Of a DNA stretch of 64,000 bases, positions 33,233 through 43,053 are shown in pieces. Position numbers and translations under genes: made by a program. Below the pieces are notes generated by a model. It searched no databases. It worked only from the letters and a program-made list of their open reading frames with translations, and was not told the DNA's origin. Position 1 is the stretch's first letter, and each line of letters starts with the position of its first letter. This stretch comes from Aquamicrobium defluvii. GTDB lineage: Bacteria > Pseudomonadota > Alphaproteobacteria > Rhizobiales > Rhizobiaceae. The stretch lies in assembly GCF_004363725.1 (NCBI RefSeq), contig NZ_SNZF01000022.1, positions 16,722-80,721 on the forward strand, given 5' to 3'.

Positions 33233-33889
33233 ATGGCTTTCAAATACAAGTTTTTGTGCCCTGCCATGGTTTGGGGCGCCATGCTTTTCAGCGTTGCGCT
33301 TTCGCTTGCCGCCCCGGCCCGGTCGGAGCCCGTGCAGATCGTTGGCTTCGGCGACAGCCTGATGGCCGGTTTCGGGCTGGGGCCGGGCGAGGGGTTCACC
33401 GAGCAGTTGCAGGAAGCGCTGCGGGCGAAGGGCCATGACGTCACGGTTTCCAACGCCGGCGTCTCCGGCGACACGACCAGCGGGGGGCTCGCCCGGCTCG
33501 ACTGGTCGGTGCCGGACGGAACCGATCTGGTGATCCTCGAGCTCGGCGCCAACGACATGCTGCGCGGCATCGATCCGGCCATCGTGGAGAAGAACCTGGA
33601 CGAGATGATCGCGCGGCTCAAGGCGCGCGGCATGAAGGTGGTTCTGGCCGGCATGCTGGCCGCACCCAATCTCGGCCATGCCTATGGCGAGGCATTCGGC
33701 TCGCTTTATCCGCGGCTGGCGCAGAAGCACGAGGTGGTGCTCTATCCCTTTTTCCTCGATGGCGTGGCGGCCGTGCAGGAGCTGCTGAGCGAGGACGGCA
33801 TGCACCCGAGCGCCGGCGGCATCCGCACCATCGTCGAGCGCATCCTGCCGACCGTGGAGCAGGCGATGGCGGCGCTGCCGCAGGACTGA
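33233..33889 (+). CDS. Arylesterase / multifunctional acyl-CoA thioesterase TesA-like, SGNH hydrolase
   Basis: 218 residues. A signal peptide ends near residue 29 (LSLAAPARSEP). SGNH motifs: block I GFGDSLMAGFG with the nucleophile Ser, block III LGANDMLRG, and block V DGMHPSAGG with the catalytic Asp and His. Expected to be a periplasmic lipase/esterase/thioesterase I. GGGGG lies seven bases before the start. The gene is divergent from the ybbA-ybbP pair, which supports the TesA assignment. Confidence 0.88.
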   Translation: MAFKYKFLCPAMVWGAMLFSVALSLAAPARSEPVQIVGFGDSLMAGFGLGPGEGFTEQLQEALRAKGHDVTVSNAGVSGDTTSGGLARLDWSVPDGTDLVILELGANDMLRGIDPAIVEKNLDEMIARLKARGMKVVLAGMLAAPNLGHAYGEAFGSLYPRLAQKHEVVLYPFFLDGVAAVQELLSEDGMHPSAGGIRTIVERILPTVEQAMAALPQD

Positions 33890-34010
33890 CCGGGGCGGCC
33901 CGCGTTTCCCCAGCGGAAATATGCCGCGTGGAACAATTAGCTTGCCCCGCCGTCTTATCGGTGATTCGCTGGCAATCGAGAGTTTCGATTCGAGGACAGG
34001 AGGCTATGCC

Positions 34011-34601
34011 ATGCCGCGTCTTTTCACCGCCCTCGAAATTCCGCGCGATGCCGCGCTATCGCTCTCCCTGCTGCGGGGCGGCCTTCCCGGTGCCCGCTGG
34101 ATAGATGTCGAGAACTATCACATCACGCTGCGCTTCATCGGCGATGTCGAGGGCCATGTCGCCGACGACATAGCCGATGCGCTGGACCGGGTGCGCCGGC
34201 CCGCGTTCACGCTGTCGCTGGCCGGCGTTGGAGCTTTCGGCCAGAAGAAGCCGCATTCGGTATGGGCCGGCGTGACTGCCTCGCCGGACCTTGGGGCGCT
34301 TCAGGCCGAGATCGATCGCATCTGCCAGCGTCTCGGCATCGGCGCCGATCCGCGCAAGTTCATGCCGCATGTCACCTTGGCGCGGCTGCGCAACGCCCAC
34401 CCGGCCGATGTCGCGCGTTATCTTTCGGCGCGGGGCAATTTTTCCGCGACGCCGTTCAAGGTCGGCCGTTTCGTGCTGATGTCGTCCCGCGATTCGGTGG
34501 GCGGCGGGCCCTATGTCGTCGAGGAGGCCTGGCCGCTGGGCGGCAATTATGCGGCCTGCCGGCCCGACAGCGCTTCCGACGCTTCGCGGATCATGCGGTA
34601 G
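34011..34601 (+). CDS. thpR: RNA 2',3'-cyclic phosphodiesterase ThpR
   Basis: 196 residues of the 2H phosphoesterase family. Both HxT motifs are present: His37-x-Thr39 (YHITLRF) and His120-x-Thr122 (PHVTLARL). ThpR hydrolyses 2',3'-cyclic phosphates at RNA ends and was first known as a 2'-5' RNA ligase. AGGAGG precedes the start. The 3' end overlaps the convergent phosphatase gene by 55 bases. Confidence 0.9.
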   Translation: MPRLFTALEIPRDAALSLSLLRGGLPGARWIDVENYHITLRFIGDVEGHVADDIADALDRVRRPAFTLSLAGVGAFGQKKPHSVWAGVTASPDLGALQAEIDRICQRLGIGADPRKFMPHVTLARLRNAHPADVARYLSARGNFSATPFKVGRFVLMSSRDSVGGGPYVVEEAWPLGGNYAACRPDSASDASRIMR

Positions 34602-35023
34602 ACTTTTTCGAAGCCATCCGCGCCGCCGTAATAGGGATCGGGCACATCGCGCACGGTTCCCAGCGCGTAGTCGAGATAGAGATGGATGCGGTCCTGCACG
34701 CTTTCCGGAGCCGCCCGACGCAGATCCTGCACATTCGAACGATCCATGCCGAGGATGAGGTCGAAGCGGATGAAATCCGCCTCCCCGATCTTGCGTGCCG
34801 ACTGGCGGGAAATGTCCACGCCGTGGCGTGCCGCGACCGCGACGGAGCGGGGATCGGGCGGCGAACCGGCGTGCCAGCCGCCGGTTCCGGCAGAATCGAG
34901 CAGAAAATGATGGGAAAGTCGCTTTTCGCCGATCACCGCCCCGAAAACACCCTCGGCCAGCGGCGAACGGCAGATGTTGCCGAGGCACACGAACAGGATC
35001 GAATTTTTCGGTTTGGCGTCCAT
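34547..35023 (-). CDS. Low molecular weight protein-tyrosine phosphatase
   Basis: 158 residues. The P-loop Cys13-x5-Arg19 ([11 protein letters not shown]) is at the N terminus, and the general-acid loop [14 protein letters not shown] is near the C terminus, so both catalytic parts are present. It hydrolyses phosphotyrosine in proteins or small phosphates; the partner kinase is not in the window. The ATG at 35023 lies 52 bases from the divergent pterin dehydratase start. Its final 18 codons run antisense to thpR. Confidence 0.92.
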   Translation of the reverse strand: MDAKPKNSILFVCLGNICRSPLAEGVFGAVIGEKRLSHHFLLDSAGTGGWHAGSPPDPRSVAVAARHGVDISRQSARKIGEADFIRFDLILGMDRSNVQDLRRAAPESVQDRIHLYLDYALGTVRDVPDPYYGGADGFEKVYRMIREASEALSGRQAA

Positions 35024-35075
35024 GGCAAGGGACCCTATGTTCTGCTTCTTGCAGCCGATAACATGGAAGCAGGCC

Positions 35076-35426
35076 ATGGCAAGAGAGAAACTGGCAGGGG
35101 ACGTTCTGAACGCGGCGCTCAGGGAGCGCCCCGAATGGGCGCTGACCGAAGACGGGCTGGCCATCGAACGGCGCTTCGTCTTTCGCAATTTTTCCGAGGC
35201 TTTCGCATTCATGACGCGTGTGGCGATGGCCGCCGAGAAGATGAACCATCACCCGGAATGGTCGAATGTCTACAAGACGGTGGACGTCCGGCTGACGACG
35301 CACGATGCCGGCGGCCTGACCGAACTGGACTTCGTTCTGGCGCGACGCATCGATACGATTTTCAGCGATTCGGTCTTCACGCCTCTGGACGATATCTTGC
35401 GGGGAACACCTCGCCGCACCACATGA
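35076..35426 (+). CDS. phhB: 4a-hydroxytetrahydrobiopterin dehydratase (pterin carbinolamine dehydratase)
   Basis: 116 residues. The motif [32 protein letters not shown] (given in two parts: [18 protein letters not shown]) is the PCD signature with the two active-site histidines. It recycles pterin cofactor in phenylalanine hydroxylation, though many bacteria lack that partner. The ATG at 35076 is supported by GGAAGCAGG. It is 46 bases ahead of the YkvA gene. Confidence 0.92.
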   Translation: MAREKLAGDVLNAALRERPEWALTEDGLAIERRFVFRNFSEAFAFMTRVAMAAEKMNHHPEWSNVYKTVDVRLTTHDAGGLTELDFVLARRIDTIFSDSVFTPLDDILRGTPRRTT

Positions 35427-35472
35427 AGCAAGGCAGGCATCAGAGCCGGCAGGTGCAAGGAGACAGGCATAC

Positions 35473-35835
35473 ATGGCTGAAAGGACCGCTTTCGATCTCT
35501 TCGGCTTCGCCGGCAGGGTTGGCGGCGAAAAGGAGGTGCGCGAAAAATTCTGGCGCACCACCCGAAGGGCGGCACGGCATGTGCCGTTCATGGAAGACGT
35601 GGTGGCCTCATACTACTGCGTGCTCGACAGCAGCACGCCGTTGAGAGCCAAGGCCATATTGCTGGCCGCGCTCGGCTATTTCGTGCTGCCCGCCGATGCA
35701 ATTCCGGACGTCATTTTCGGGCTTGGCTTCACCGACGATGTGGCTGTGCTGAGCGCGGCGATCGCCGCGGTGCGCGCGCATATAACGCCGGCCCACAAGG
35801 CAGCGGCGAAGGAATCGCTTGCCGGGGAGGACTGA
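35473..35835 (+). CDS. YkvA/DUF1232 family protein
   Basis: 120 residues. The DUF1232 core is clear: STPLRAKAILLAALGYFVLPADAIPDVIFGLGFTDDVAVL in outline, with the diagnostic YFVLPADAIPD and GFTDD. The family is membrane-associated with unknown function. It follows phhB by 46 bases and may share its transcript; a 24-bp tandem duplication follows the stop. Confidence 0.88.
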   Translation: MAERTAFDLFGFAGRVGGEKEVREKFWRTTRRAARHVPFMEDVVASYYCVLDSSTPLRAKAILLAALGYFVLPADAIPDVIFGLGFTDDVAVLSAAIAAVRAHITPAHKAAAKESLAGED

Positions 35836-35853
35836 TCGGCAGCCATATCCGCC

Positions 35854-35901
35854 GGCACCGGCCCCGATTTGGCAAAAGGCACCGGCCCCGATTTGGCAAA
35901 A
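35854..35901. repeat. Exact 24-bp tandem duplication
   Basis: Two adjacent identical copies (35854-35877 and 35878-35901) of a unit beginning GGCACCGGCCCCGATTTGGC. It lies just after the YkvA stop; the unit ends in AAAA, so each copy may favour slippage. Confidence 0.95.
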
Positions 35902-36132
35902 AGTCAAATTCTTGCCTTTTTCCTCCATTCCAAGTCGCCCGCAGGGACATCGTGCCGGAGCCCGCGAACATGAAATATGCGGGCAAAGGCGCGGAGATGG
36001 CGGCGGTTTCTATAGCGGAAGCTTTTTTTGACGGTCTTCACGCTTTGGTAACCCAGATTAAATCAAATTGAAGGGATCGGGCAGGACGAGACGCCGGCCT
36101 GCTCCCACACCATTTGGAATATGGGAATCACA

Positions 36133-36636
36133 ATGCGCCGATTGATAGCTACAGTTTCTGGTCTGATCATGCTCGCCACCGCTTCGCCGGTCCTGGCACA
36201 GCAGGCGACCAAGATCGGCCAGCACAATGCGTGGGGCACCTACAGCTACCAGGCTTCCGGCGGCAAGGTTTGCTACGTGTTGACCGTTCCGACCGACAAG
36301 CAGCCGACTACGCTCAACCATGGCGATATGTTCTTCTTCGTCTCGCAGCGTCCCGGCCAGCAGGTCTCATACGAGCCGCAGTTCATAGCCGGATATGATT
36401 TCCAGGCCAATTCCAAGGTCACGGTGACGGTGGGCGACAAGTCCTTCACCATGTTCACGCGCGGCAAGTCGGCCTGGGTCGAGAACGCTGCCGACGAGCC
36501 GCAGCTCATCGCCGCCATGCGCGCGGGCGCCGACATGAAGGTGCAGGCGAAATCCGGTCGTGGCAATACGACCAGTTATGTATTCTCGCTGAAGGGAATC
36601 TCGGCGGCGCTCAGCTCGATTTCGAGTTGCAGGTAA
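36133..36636 (+). CDS. Invasion-associated locus B (IalB) family protein
   Basis: 167 residues from the chosen ATG (an in-frame ATG at 36121 is possible). A signal peptide ([19 protein letters not shown]) precedes the IalB domain, with [18 protein letters not shown] and the conserved C-terminal [15 protein letters not shown]; two cysteines could pair. IalB was described in Bartonella as needed for red-cell entry, but homologues are found throughout Hyphomicrobiales, including free-living species, so a role in virulence should not be assumed. A terminator follows closely. Confidence 0.85.
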   Translation: MRRLIATVSGLIMLATASPVLAQQATKIGQHNAWGTYSYQASGGKVCYVLTVPTDKQPTTLNHGDMFFFVSQRPGQQVSYEPQFIAGYDFQANSKVTVTVGDKSFTMFTRGKSAWVENAADEPQLIAAMRAGADMKVQAKSGRGNTTSYVFSLKGISAALSSISSCR

Positions 36637-36660
36637 GCCTGTCCCTGCAAGACAGATTGA

Positions 36661-36686
36661 GGCCGGGCCGTCGGGTCCGGCCTTTT
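36661..36686 (+). terminator. Intrinsic terminator after the ialB-like gene
   Basis: Stem GGCCGGGCC (36661-36669) / GGTCCGGCC (36674-36682) with one G-U pair and loop GTCG, followed by TTTT. Confidence 0.85.
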
Positions 36687-36793
36687 GCGTTCGGCAGACA
36701 GGCCATGACTTCGGGTCAAACTTGTGCTATCGGGCGCCCTTCATCCAAAATCCGCTGCTGAAACCGGCGCAAAGCACCTATATTGGGCCAGCC

Positions 36794-38026
36794 ATGAGCC
36801 TTTCACTCGACCTCACCCCCGCCGGCGCCCGCGATGCGCTGCGCATTCGTCCCGCGCCGGAGAAGCCGTCGCTGATCGGCCTCACGCGCGAGGAGATGGC
36901 CGAGGCGCTGGTCGAGGCCGGCGTGGTGCCGCAAAAGCAGGCGAAGATGCGCGTCAGCCAGCTCTGGCACTGGCTCTATGTGCGCGGCGTTTCCGATTTC
37001 GCGCAGATGTTCAACATCTCCAAGGATCTCCGTGCGGCTCTCGACCGTGCCTTCACCGTCGCGCGGCCGGAAGTGGTCGAGGAGCAGATCTCCAACGACG
37101 GCACGCGCAAGTGGCTGTTCCGTTTCCCGCCGCGCGGGGCGGGCCGGCCGGTCGAGATCGAGACCGTCTATATCCCGGAAGAGGGGCGCGGCACGCTGTG
37201 CATTTCCAGCCAGGTCGGCTGCACGCTCACCTGTTCCTTCTGCCACACCGGCACGCAGAAGCTGGTGCGCAACCTGACGGCGGAGGAAATCCTGGCGCAA
37301 CTGCTGACCGCGCGCGACCGGCTGGGCGATTTCCCCGACACAGATACACCGGCCGGCGCCATCGTGCCGGCGGAAGGCCGCAGGATTTCCAACATCGTCA
37401 TGATGGGCATGGGCGAGCCGCTCTACAATTTCGAAGCGGTGAAGAAAGCGCTGCTGATCGCTTCCGATGGCGACGGGCTGTCGCTGTCGAAGCGGCGTAT
37501 CACGCTTTCAACCTCCGGCGTCGTGCCCGAAATCTACCGCACCGGCGAGGAGATCGGCGTCATGCTGGCGATCTCGCTGCATGCGGTGAACGACGACCTG
37601 CGCGACCTTCTGGTGCCGATCAACAAGAAGTATCCGCTCGAACTGCTCATGAAGGCGTGCCGCGAATATCCGGGCCTGTCCAATGCGCGCCGCATCACCT
37701 TCGAATATGTGATGCTGAAGGACGTCAACGACAGTCTCGAAGACGCAAAGCAGATGGTGAAGCTGCTCAGGGGTATTCCTGCCAAGATCAATTTGATCCC
37801 GTTCAATCCCTGGCCGGGCACCAACTACCAGTGTTCAGACTGGGAAACGATCGAGCGCTTCGCCGACTACATCAATGCCGCCGGCTACGCCTCGCCGATC
37901 CGCACGCCGCGCGGGCGCGACATTCTTGCCGCCTGCGGCCAGCTCAAGTCGGAATCCGAGCGCATGCGCAAGAGCGAACGGCTGGCTCTCGAGGCGATGA
38001 TGATCGCCGGGCACGGCGAGGCTTGA
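36794..38026 (+). CDS. rlmN: Dual-specificity rRNA/tRNA adenine-C2 methyltransferase RlmN
   Basis: 410 residues. It is a radical-SAM enzyme that methylates C2 of A2503 in 23S rRNA and A37 in some tRNAs. The cluster motif [13 protein letters not shown] (CxxxCxxC) is visible, with [10 protein letters not shown] after it and the second catalytic cysteine in the C-terminal [21 protein letters not shown]. The ATG at 36794 was chosen by homology. Its stop overlaps the next gene's TTG. Confidence 0.96.
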   Translation: MSLSLDLTPAGARDALRIRPAPEKPSLIGLTREEMAEALVEAGVVPQKQAKMRVSQLWHWLYVRGVSDFAQMFNISKDLRAALDRAFTVARPEVVEEQISNDGTRKWLFRFPPRGAGRPVEIETVYIPEEGRGTLCISSQVGCTLTCSFCHTGTQKLVRNLTAEEILAQLLTARDRLGDFPDTDTPAGAIVPAEGRRISNIVMMGMGEPLYNFEAVKKALLIASDGDGLSLSKRRITLSTSGVVPEIYRTGEEIGVMLAISLHAVNDDLRDLLVPINKKYPLELLMKACREYPGLSNARRITFEYVMLKDVNDSLEDAKQMVKLLRGIPAKINLIPFNPWPGTNYQCSDWETIERFADYINAAGYASPIRTPRGRDILAACGQLKSESERMRKSERLALEAMMIAGHGEA

Positions 38027-38520
38027 GCGGCGTTCTCGCCGTTCTCCTGCGCTTCGCCGTGGTGTTGGCGGGCTATGCTGCCGCCTGTCTCGCTGCCAGC
38101 GCCTTCGTCCATGTGCTGTTCCTCGGCTGGTCCGGTCTGGCCGAAGAGGAGGCTTTGCCCGCCTTCACCACGGGCATGGTGGTTTCCGTTCCCCTGCTGG
38201 CGCTGTTCGTCGCCCACCTCAACTTCTGGCCGGCCGTCGCCGCCATCGCCATTGCCGAGTTCCTCGGCAAGCGCGACTGGCTGTTCTATTCGCTGGCCGG
38301 CGGCTTCGTTGCACTGGCTTTCGCCGGCATTTTCTATCGCGATGTCGAAGGCGCCGGCGCATCCGGTCCGGGCGATACGGCATTGCTGCTGGCCGTGATC
38401 GGCAGCGGCATCGTCGGCGGTCTCGCCTACTGGCTGGTGGCCGGCATATGGACGCCGGACTGGCGCGGCTCCGGTTCCGGCAAGCTGCCGCCTATTTCGC
38501 CTGGGTCGTCAGGATCCTGA
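38023..38520 (+). CDS. Small multi-pass membrane protein downstream of rlmN, unknown function
   Basis: 165 residues with four or five hydrophobic segments ([74 protein letters not shown]). It starts at a TTG that overlaps the rlmN stop (TTGA), so translation is probably coupled. No motif was recognised, although similar small proteins follow rlmN in related organisms. The 3' end overlaps the convergent LysE gene by 29 bases. Confidence 0.7.
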   Translation: MSGVLAVLLRFAVVLAGYAAACLAASAFVHVLFLGWSGLAEEEALPAFTTGMVVSVPLLALFVAHLNFWPAVAAIAIAEFLGKRDWLFYSLAGGFVALAFAGIFYRDVEGAGASGPGDTALLLAVIGSGIVGGLAYWLVAGIWTPDWRGSGSGKLPPISPGSSGS

Positions 38521-39133
38521 TCGCGAAGGCCGAAAACACGCCGGCAAACAGATAATCCGTCAGCCGCGTGATGCGCGGGCTTTTCTTCAGCAAGGCTGCG
38601 AGGCGATCTGCGGCGATCACCATGGTCGCCGTGAACGGCAGCGCAACCACGATGAACATCAGGCCGAGGAAGAAGAGCTTGCCGGGTGCATGCGGATCGT
38701 GCGCGGAGACGAACTGCGGCAGGAACGTCATGAAGAACAGGATGATCTTCGGGTTGAGAAGGTTGATGCCCAGCCCAGTCGCCCAGTTGCGGGCCAGCGA
38801 GTGCGGCGCACGGCCATTGATTTCCGGCGAGAAGGCCGATCCGTGGCGTATCGCCTGGAATGCCAGCCAGATCAGGTAGAGCGCACCGACGATCTTGAGC
38901 ACGAAAAACGCCTGCGGCGAGGCCACGATCAGAGCTGACAGGCCGAGCGCCACCAGAGCCGTATGAAAGACGACGCCGGTCATCGCGCCGAGCGCGCAGG
39001 CAAAGCCTGCCGACCTGCCCTGCGACAGGGCACGGCCGACGAACAGGGTCATGTCGGGCCCGGGCGTGATCGTCAGGACCACGGTGGCGATGGCGAATTG
39101 CACAAGCACGGCGGCGTCGGGGATGAAGTTCAT
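38492..39133 (-). CDS. LysE family amino-acid exporter
   Basis: 213 residues with six hydrophobic segments. The LysE/RhtB signature is visible as TITPGPDMTLFVGRALSQGRSAGF, with GINLLNPKIILFFMTFLPQF later. These proteins export amino acids such as lysine, threonine or homoserine; specificity cannot be read from sequence. It lies downstream of the glutamate dehydrogenase gene but past a terminator, so it is probably independent. Confidence 0.9.
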   Translation of the reverse strand: MNFIPDAAVLVQFAIATVVLTITPGPDMTLFVGRALSQGRSAGFACALGAMTGVVFHTALVALGLSALIVASPQAFFVLKIVGALYLIWLAFQAIRHGSAFSPEINGRAPHSLARNWATGLGINLLNPKIILFFMTFLPQFVSAHDPHAPGKLFFLGLMFIVVALPFTATMVIAADRLAALLKKSPRITRLTDYLFAGVFSAFAIRILTTQAK

Positions 39134-39184
39134 GGTTGAGCCTGTCGATGGACCGGAAAGGGAGAGGCGGACCGGAAAAGGAAA

Positions 39185-39207
39185 GGGCGCCGCAACGCAC
39201 GGCGCCC
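39185..39207 (-). terminator. Terminator after glutamate dehydrogenase
   Basis: Stem GGGCGCC (39185-39191) / GGCGCCC (39201-39207) with a 9-base loop; on the minus strand the sequence after the stem is CTTTCCTTTTCC. Confidence 0.65.
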
Positions 39208-39244
39208 CCTTATATCCCATCTGCCGGCGCAGTTCGAGACAGGT

Positions 39245-40513
39245 TCAGCTGTCGAAATAGCTCTGCGTGCCATGGGCCTCGATGGCCTCGGCGAGGCGGC
39301 TCAACGCGTGGACATAGGCGGCTGTGCGCGGTGTGACGCCACGGTCGACGGAGAGCTGCCAGATCGCCCGGCCTTCGCGCTCCATGATGGTGCGCAGCTT
39401 GGTGTGGATTTCCTCCAGCCCCCAGTAATAGCCCTGCTTGTTCTGCACCCACTCGAAATAGGAGACGGTGACGCCGCCGGCATTCGCGAGGATGTCGGGA
39501 AGAACCACGACATTGCGATCGGCGAGGATCCCGTCGGCTTCCGGCGTGACCGGGCCGTTGGCGAGCTCCAGCACGAGACGGGCCTTCACGGTGTGGGCAT
39601 TGTGCTTGTGGATCATGTTCTCCAGCGCAGCCGGTACCAGAACATCGCACTCGACGCCGACCAGTTCATCGGCGGCGATGGCCTGGTGGCCGTGCCTGCC
39701 AGCGGTGTGGACGACAGAATGGCCGTCGTTCTTGGCCGCCATGAGCGCGTCGAGATCCAGCCCTTCGGCGGCATGCACGGCGCCGCCGGAATCCGACACG
39801 GCGACGATGGTGTGGCCATCGCCGGCGAGCAGCGAGGCGATGTACTGGCCGGCATTGCCGAAGCCCTGGATGGCGATGCGCAGCTTGCCGGCGAGGCCAA
39901 GTTCCTCGGCAAGGTGGCGCACCAGATAGTAACCGCCGCGCGCGGTTGCGTCGCCGCGGCCCACCGAGCCGCCGAGCGCCAGCGGCTTGCCGGTGATGAC
40001 GGCGGGCGAGCCCTGGCCGACGATCTGGCTGTATTCGTCGGCCATCCAGCCCATGATCATCGAGTTGGTGTAGACGTCCGGAGCGGGAATGTCGCGGTCG
40101 GGGCCGATGATGCGCGAGAATGCCTGGATGTAGGAGCGCGACAGGCGCTCCAGCTCGGCCTTGGAAAGCTGGCGCGGATCGACCTGCACGGCGCCCTTGC
40201 CGCCGCCATAGGGCAGGTTCATCACGGCGCATTTGAAGGTCATCCAGAACGCCAGCATCTCGACCTCTTCGGCCGTGGCGTCGGGATGGAAGCGGATGCC
40301 GCCCTTTGTCGGCCCGCGGGTGTCGTCATAGCGGCATCGCCATGCAAGGAAGGATTTTCGCGAGCCGTCGTCCATGCGGATCATGAGACGGGCCTTGGTG
40401 GTTTCGCGCGGATATTTCAGCTTCTCGATGACATCGGCGTCGACGTTGAGGTGCCTTGCGGCTTCGTCCAGACGTACCAGTGCGCTATCAAGAAGGCTTT
40501 CTTCCGGCATCAT
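39245..40513 (-). CDS. Glu/Leu/Phe/Val dehydrogenase, probably glutamate dehydrogenase
   Basis: 422 residues. It interconverts glutamate and 2-oxoglutarate plus ammonium. The N-terminal catalytic domain has the Lys-containing GGIRFHPD and NLPYGGGKGAVQVDP, with the catalytic Asp region RDIPAPDVYTN; the NAD(P) Rossmann motif is IQGFGNAGQYIA, with ANGPVTPEAD after it. The length fits the hexameric class. A leucine or phenylalanine dehydrogenase is less likely at this length. It starts with two consecutive ATGs and is divergent from argG. Confidence 0.9.
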   Translation of the reverse strand: MMPEESLLDSALVRLDEAARHLNVDADVIEKLKYPRETTKARLMIRMDDGSRKSFLAWRCRYDDTRGPTKGGIRFHPDATAEEVEMLAFWMTFKCAVMNLPYGGGKGAVQVDPRQLSKAELERLSRSYIQAFSRIIGPDRDIPAPDVYTNSMIMGWMADEYSQIVGQGSPAVITGKPLALGGSVGRGDATARGGYYLVRHLAEELGLAGKLRIAIQGFGNAGQYIASLLAGDGHTIVAVSDSGGAVHAAEGLDLDALMAAKNDGHSVVHTAGRHGHQAIAADELVGVECDVLVPAALENMIHKHNAHTVKARLVLELANGPVTPEADGILADRNVVVLPDILANAGGVTVSYFEWVQNKQGYYWGLEEIHTKLRTIMEREGRAIWQLSVDRGVTPRTAAYVHALSRLAEAIEAHGTQSYFDS

Positions 40514-40678
40514 ATGTTCCTGTCAGTTCGGGTGGTAACCATGCGGCCTGCCGGTCGCGGCGCCTGAAATGCACGAAAAAGTGCGGATTCACAAGAAAAG
40601 GTTTTATATCGCGCGCATTTTGCCAGTTTATTGCGCACTCCGCCGAAAATGACGCCACTACCGATGATCGTTCCGGCG

Positions 40679-40706
40679 CTTGTCCGGCGCAGCTTTCCTG
40701 CTATGA
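40679..40706 (+). promoter_or_regulatory. Candidate argG promoter
   Basis: CTTGTC (40679-40684) and CTATGA (40701-40706) separated by 16 bases, close to the rhizobial consensus CTTGAC-N17-CTATAT, about 58 bases before the argG ATG. Confidence 0.4.
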
Positions 40707-40763
40707 CTGCGGACGCAGTTTTTGCGCCCCGCCGCAGTCCTTGAACGAACACCGGAAACGCCC

Positions 40764-41990
40764 ATGTCCAAGCTGAAAGACGTCAAGAAGGTCGTGCTCG
40801 CCTATTCGGGCGGCCTCGACACCTCCATCATCCTCAAATGGCTGCAGACCGAGCTGGGAGCGGAGGTCGTCACCTTCACCGCAGACCTCGGCCAGGGCGA
40901 GGAACTGGAGCCGGCGCGCCGCAAGGCCGAGATGATGGGCATCAGGGACATCCGCATCATGGACCTGCGCGAGGAGTTCGTGAAGGATTTCGTGTTCCCG
41001 ATGTTCCGTGCCAACGCACTCTACGAGGGCACCTATCTGCTCGGCACCTCCATCGCCCGGCCGCTGATCTCCAAGCATCTGGTGGAGATCGCCGAGGAGA
41101 CCGGGGCTGACGCCATCGCGCACGGCGCAACCGGCAAGGGCAACGATCAGGTGCGCTTCGAGCTTTCCGCCTATGCGCTCAATCCCGACATCAAGGTGAT
41201 CGCGCCTTGGCGCGACTGGTCGTTCAAGTCGCGCACCGATCTCATCGAGTTCGCCGAAAAGCACCAGATTCCGGTGCCGAAGGACAAGCAGGGCGAAGCG
41301 CCGTTCTCGGTCGATGCCAACCTTCTGCACTCCTCCTCGGAGGGCAAGGTGCTGGAAGATCCGTGGAGCGAGCCGCCGGAATATGTGCACCAGCGCTCCG
41401 TCTCCCCTCTGGACGCGCCCGATGCGGCGACGGAGATCGAGATCGAGTTCCTCAAGGGGGATGCGGTTGCGCTGAACGGCAAGAAGCTGTCGCCGGCCAC
41501 GCTGCTTGCCGTCCTCAACGACCTTGGCCGCGACAACGGCATCGGCCGCATCGATCTGGTCGAGAACCGTTTCGTCGGCATGAAGAGCCGCGGCGTCTAC
41601 GAGACCCCCGGCGGCACCATCCTGCTCGCCGCGCACCGCGCCATCGAGTCGATCACGCTGGATCGCGGGGCGGGCCACCTCAAGGACGAGCTGATGCCGC
41701 GCTATGCCGAGCTGATCTACAACGGCTTCTGGTTCTCGCCGGAGCGTGAGATGCTGCAGGCGCTGATCGACAAGAGCCAGGAAGACGTCGAGGGCACGGT
41801 GCGGCTGAAGCTCTACAAGGGTAATGTCATCGTCACCGGCCGCAAGTCTGCAAAGTCGCTTTATCGCGACGATCTCGTCACCTTCGAGGACGACCGCGGC
41901 GCCTACGACCAGAAGGATGCCGAGGGCTTCATCCGCCTCAACGCGCTGCGCCTGCGCACGCTGGCGGCCCGCCGCCGCAACACGCGGTAA
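40764..41990 (+). CDS. argG: Argininosuccinate synthase
   Basis: 408 residues. It condenses citrulline and aspartate with ATP in arginine synthesis. The ATP-binding motif is [16 protein letters not shown], and [16 protein letters not shown] and the citrulline/aspartate binding motif [14 protein letters not shown] are intact. The ATG at 40764 fits the family start. It is a single gene, convergent with the fbp operon. Confidence 0.97.
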   Translation: MSKLKDVKKVVLAYSGGLDTSIILKWLQTELGAEVVTFTADLGQGEELEPARRKAEMMGIRDIRIMDLREEFVKDFVFPMFRANALYEGTYLLGTSIARPLISKHLVEIAEETGADAIAHGATGKGNDQVRFELSAYALNPDIKVIAPWRDWSFKSRTDLIEFAEKHQIPVPKDKQGEAPFSVDANLLHSSSEGKVLEDPWSEPPEYVHQRSVSPLDAPDAATEIEIEFLKGDAVALNGKKLSPATLLAVLNDLGRDNGIGRIDLVENRFVGMKSRGVYETPGGTILLAAHRAIESITLDRGAGHLKDELMPRYAELIYNGFWFSPEREMLQALIDKSQEDVEGTVRLKLYKGNVIVTGRKSAKSLYRDDLVTFEDDRGAYDQKDAEGFIRLNALRLRTLAARRRNTR

Positions 41991-42036
41991 AAAAAGCTTC
42001 AGGCAGCGCGCATCAACTGAGCAGATGCGCGCTGCC
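41989..42036 (-). terminator. Strong intrinsic terminator of the fbp operon, built into the end of fbpC
   Basis: A perfect 13-bp stem, GGCAGCGCGCATC (42002-42014) / GATGCGCGCTGCC (42024-42036), loop 9 bases; on the minus strand it is followed by TTTTTTT. The right arm and loop lie inside the last codons of fbpC, so the terminator includes its stop codon. Confidence 0.88.
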
Positions 42037-43053
42037 GCTGACCGTGAGCCGGATGCGCGTTCCCACCTGCGGCGCGCCGGCCGAAGGGTGGCGCAGGACG
42101 AGGGTGTCTGCTTCGCCCGCATCGTTTGCCACCTCTACCGTGAGCGTGCAGGTCGGTCCGCTGAACTCCGAATCCGTGACGACGGCGCTCGCGCCGCCGG
42201 TCTCGTCCGGCTCAAGCCCGATCTGCTCCGGCCGCAGCAGGATTTCGGCCGTCTGTTGCTGTTCGTCACGGTCGACGGGGATCGCGCCCAGAATGCAATG
42301 CGCATGGCCATCCGCGACGCGGGCCGGCAGGATGATCGCCTCGCCGAGAAACTCCGCCACCATGCGGTTGCGGGGCCTGAGATAGAGATCGCGGGGTGCG
42401 CCGGCCTGCATGAGCGCGCCGGCGCGCATGACCGCCACCTGATCGGCAAAGGACAGCGCCTCCTCCTGATCGTGGGTGACGAGGATGGTGGTGACGCCGG
42501 CCGCTTCCAGAACGCCGGCCACCGTCTTGCGCATGGCGGCGCGCAGGCCCGTGTCGAGCGCCGAGAAAGGTTCATCGAGCAGCATCAGGCGCGGCTTGCG
42601 GGCTAGCGCCCGCGCCAGTGCCACGCGCTGCTGCTGGCCGCCGGAAAGCTGGTGCGGGCGGCGTTGCAGGAAGGCTTGGTCGAGGCCCACCAGCCGGATC
42701 AGTTCCGCGATCCGCGCCTGCCGGTCCGGCGCATCGCGGGCAATGCCGAAGCCGATATTGGCGGCGATGGACAGGTGCGGAAACAAGGCTCCGTCCTGCG
42801 CCACGAGGCCGATGGGACGCCTGTAGGCGGGCACGAACACGCCCGCTCCGGCAAGTGTTGCGCCATCCAGCTCGATGCTGCCCGCATCGGGGCGCTCGAA
42901 GCCGGCGATGAGGCGCAGCAACGTGGTCTTGCCGCAACCGGAAGGGCCGACGATGGCCGTGCGGCTGCCGGAGGCGACGGCAAGGTCGATGCCGTCCAGG
43001 GCCGCAACGGGACCGTAGGTTTTGCGCAGGCCGGAAAGCTCGAGAAAACTCAT
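42013..43053 (-). CDS. fbpC: Ferric iron ABC transporter ATP-binding protein FbpC
   Basis: 346 residues. Walker A is GPSGCGKTT, the signature is [15 protein letters not shown] and Walker B is [12 protein letters not shown], followed by a TOBE-type C-terminal domain ([14 protein letters not shown]). It powers import through the fbpB channel. It overlaps the permease gene by ATGA. Spermidine or sulfate importers share this ATPase type, but the neighbours point to iron. Confidence 0.88.
   Translation of the reverse strand: MSFLELSGLRKTYGPVAALDGIDLAVASGSRTAIVGPSGCGKTTLLRLIAGFERPDAGSIELDGATLAGAGVFVPAYRRPIGLVAQDGALFPHLSIAANIGFGIARDAPDRQARIAELIRLVGLDQAFLQRRPHQLSGGQQQRVALARALARKPRLMLLDEPFSALDTGLRAAMRKTVAGVLEAAGVTTILVTHDQEEALSFADQVAVMRAGALMQAGAPRDLYLRPRNRMVAEFLGEAIILPARVADGHAHCILGAIPVDRDEQQQTAEILLRPEQIGLEPDETGGASAVVTDSEFSGPTCTLTVEVANDAGEADTLVLRHPSAGAPQVGTRIRLTVSGSAHLLS

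Noticed and set aside
29897..33805. A 1302-codon open frame on the minus strand
   Set aside because: Only the part from 32449 down resembles a permease. The upstream part runs in another frame through the ATPase gene and antisense to the arylesterase, as expected at high GC.
36133..36636. IalB homologue as a sign of pathogenicity
   Set aside because: The family is widespread in non-pathogenic Hyphomicrobiales.
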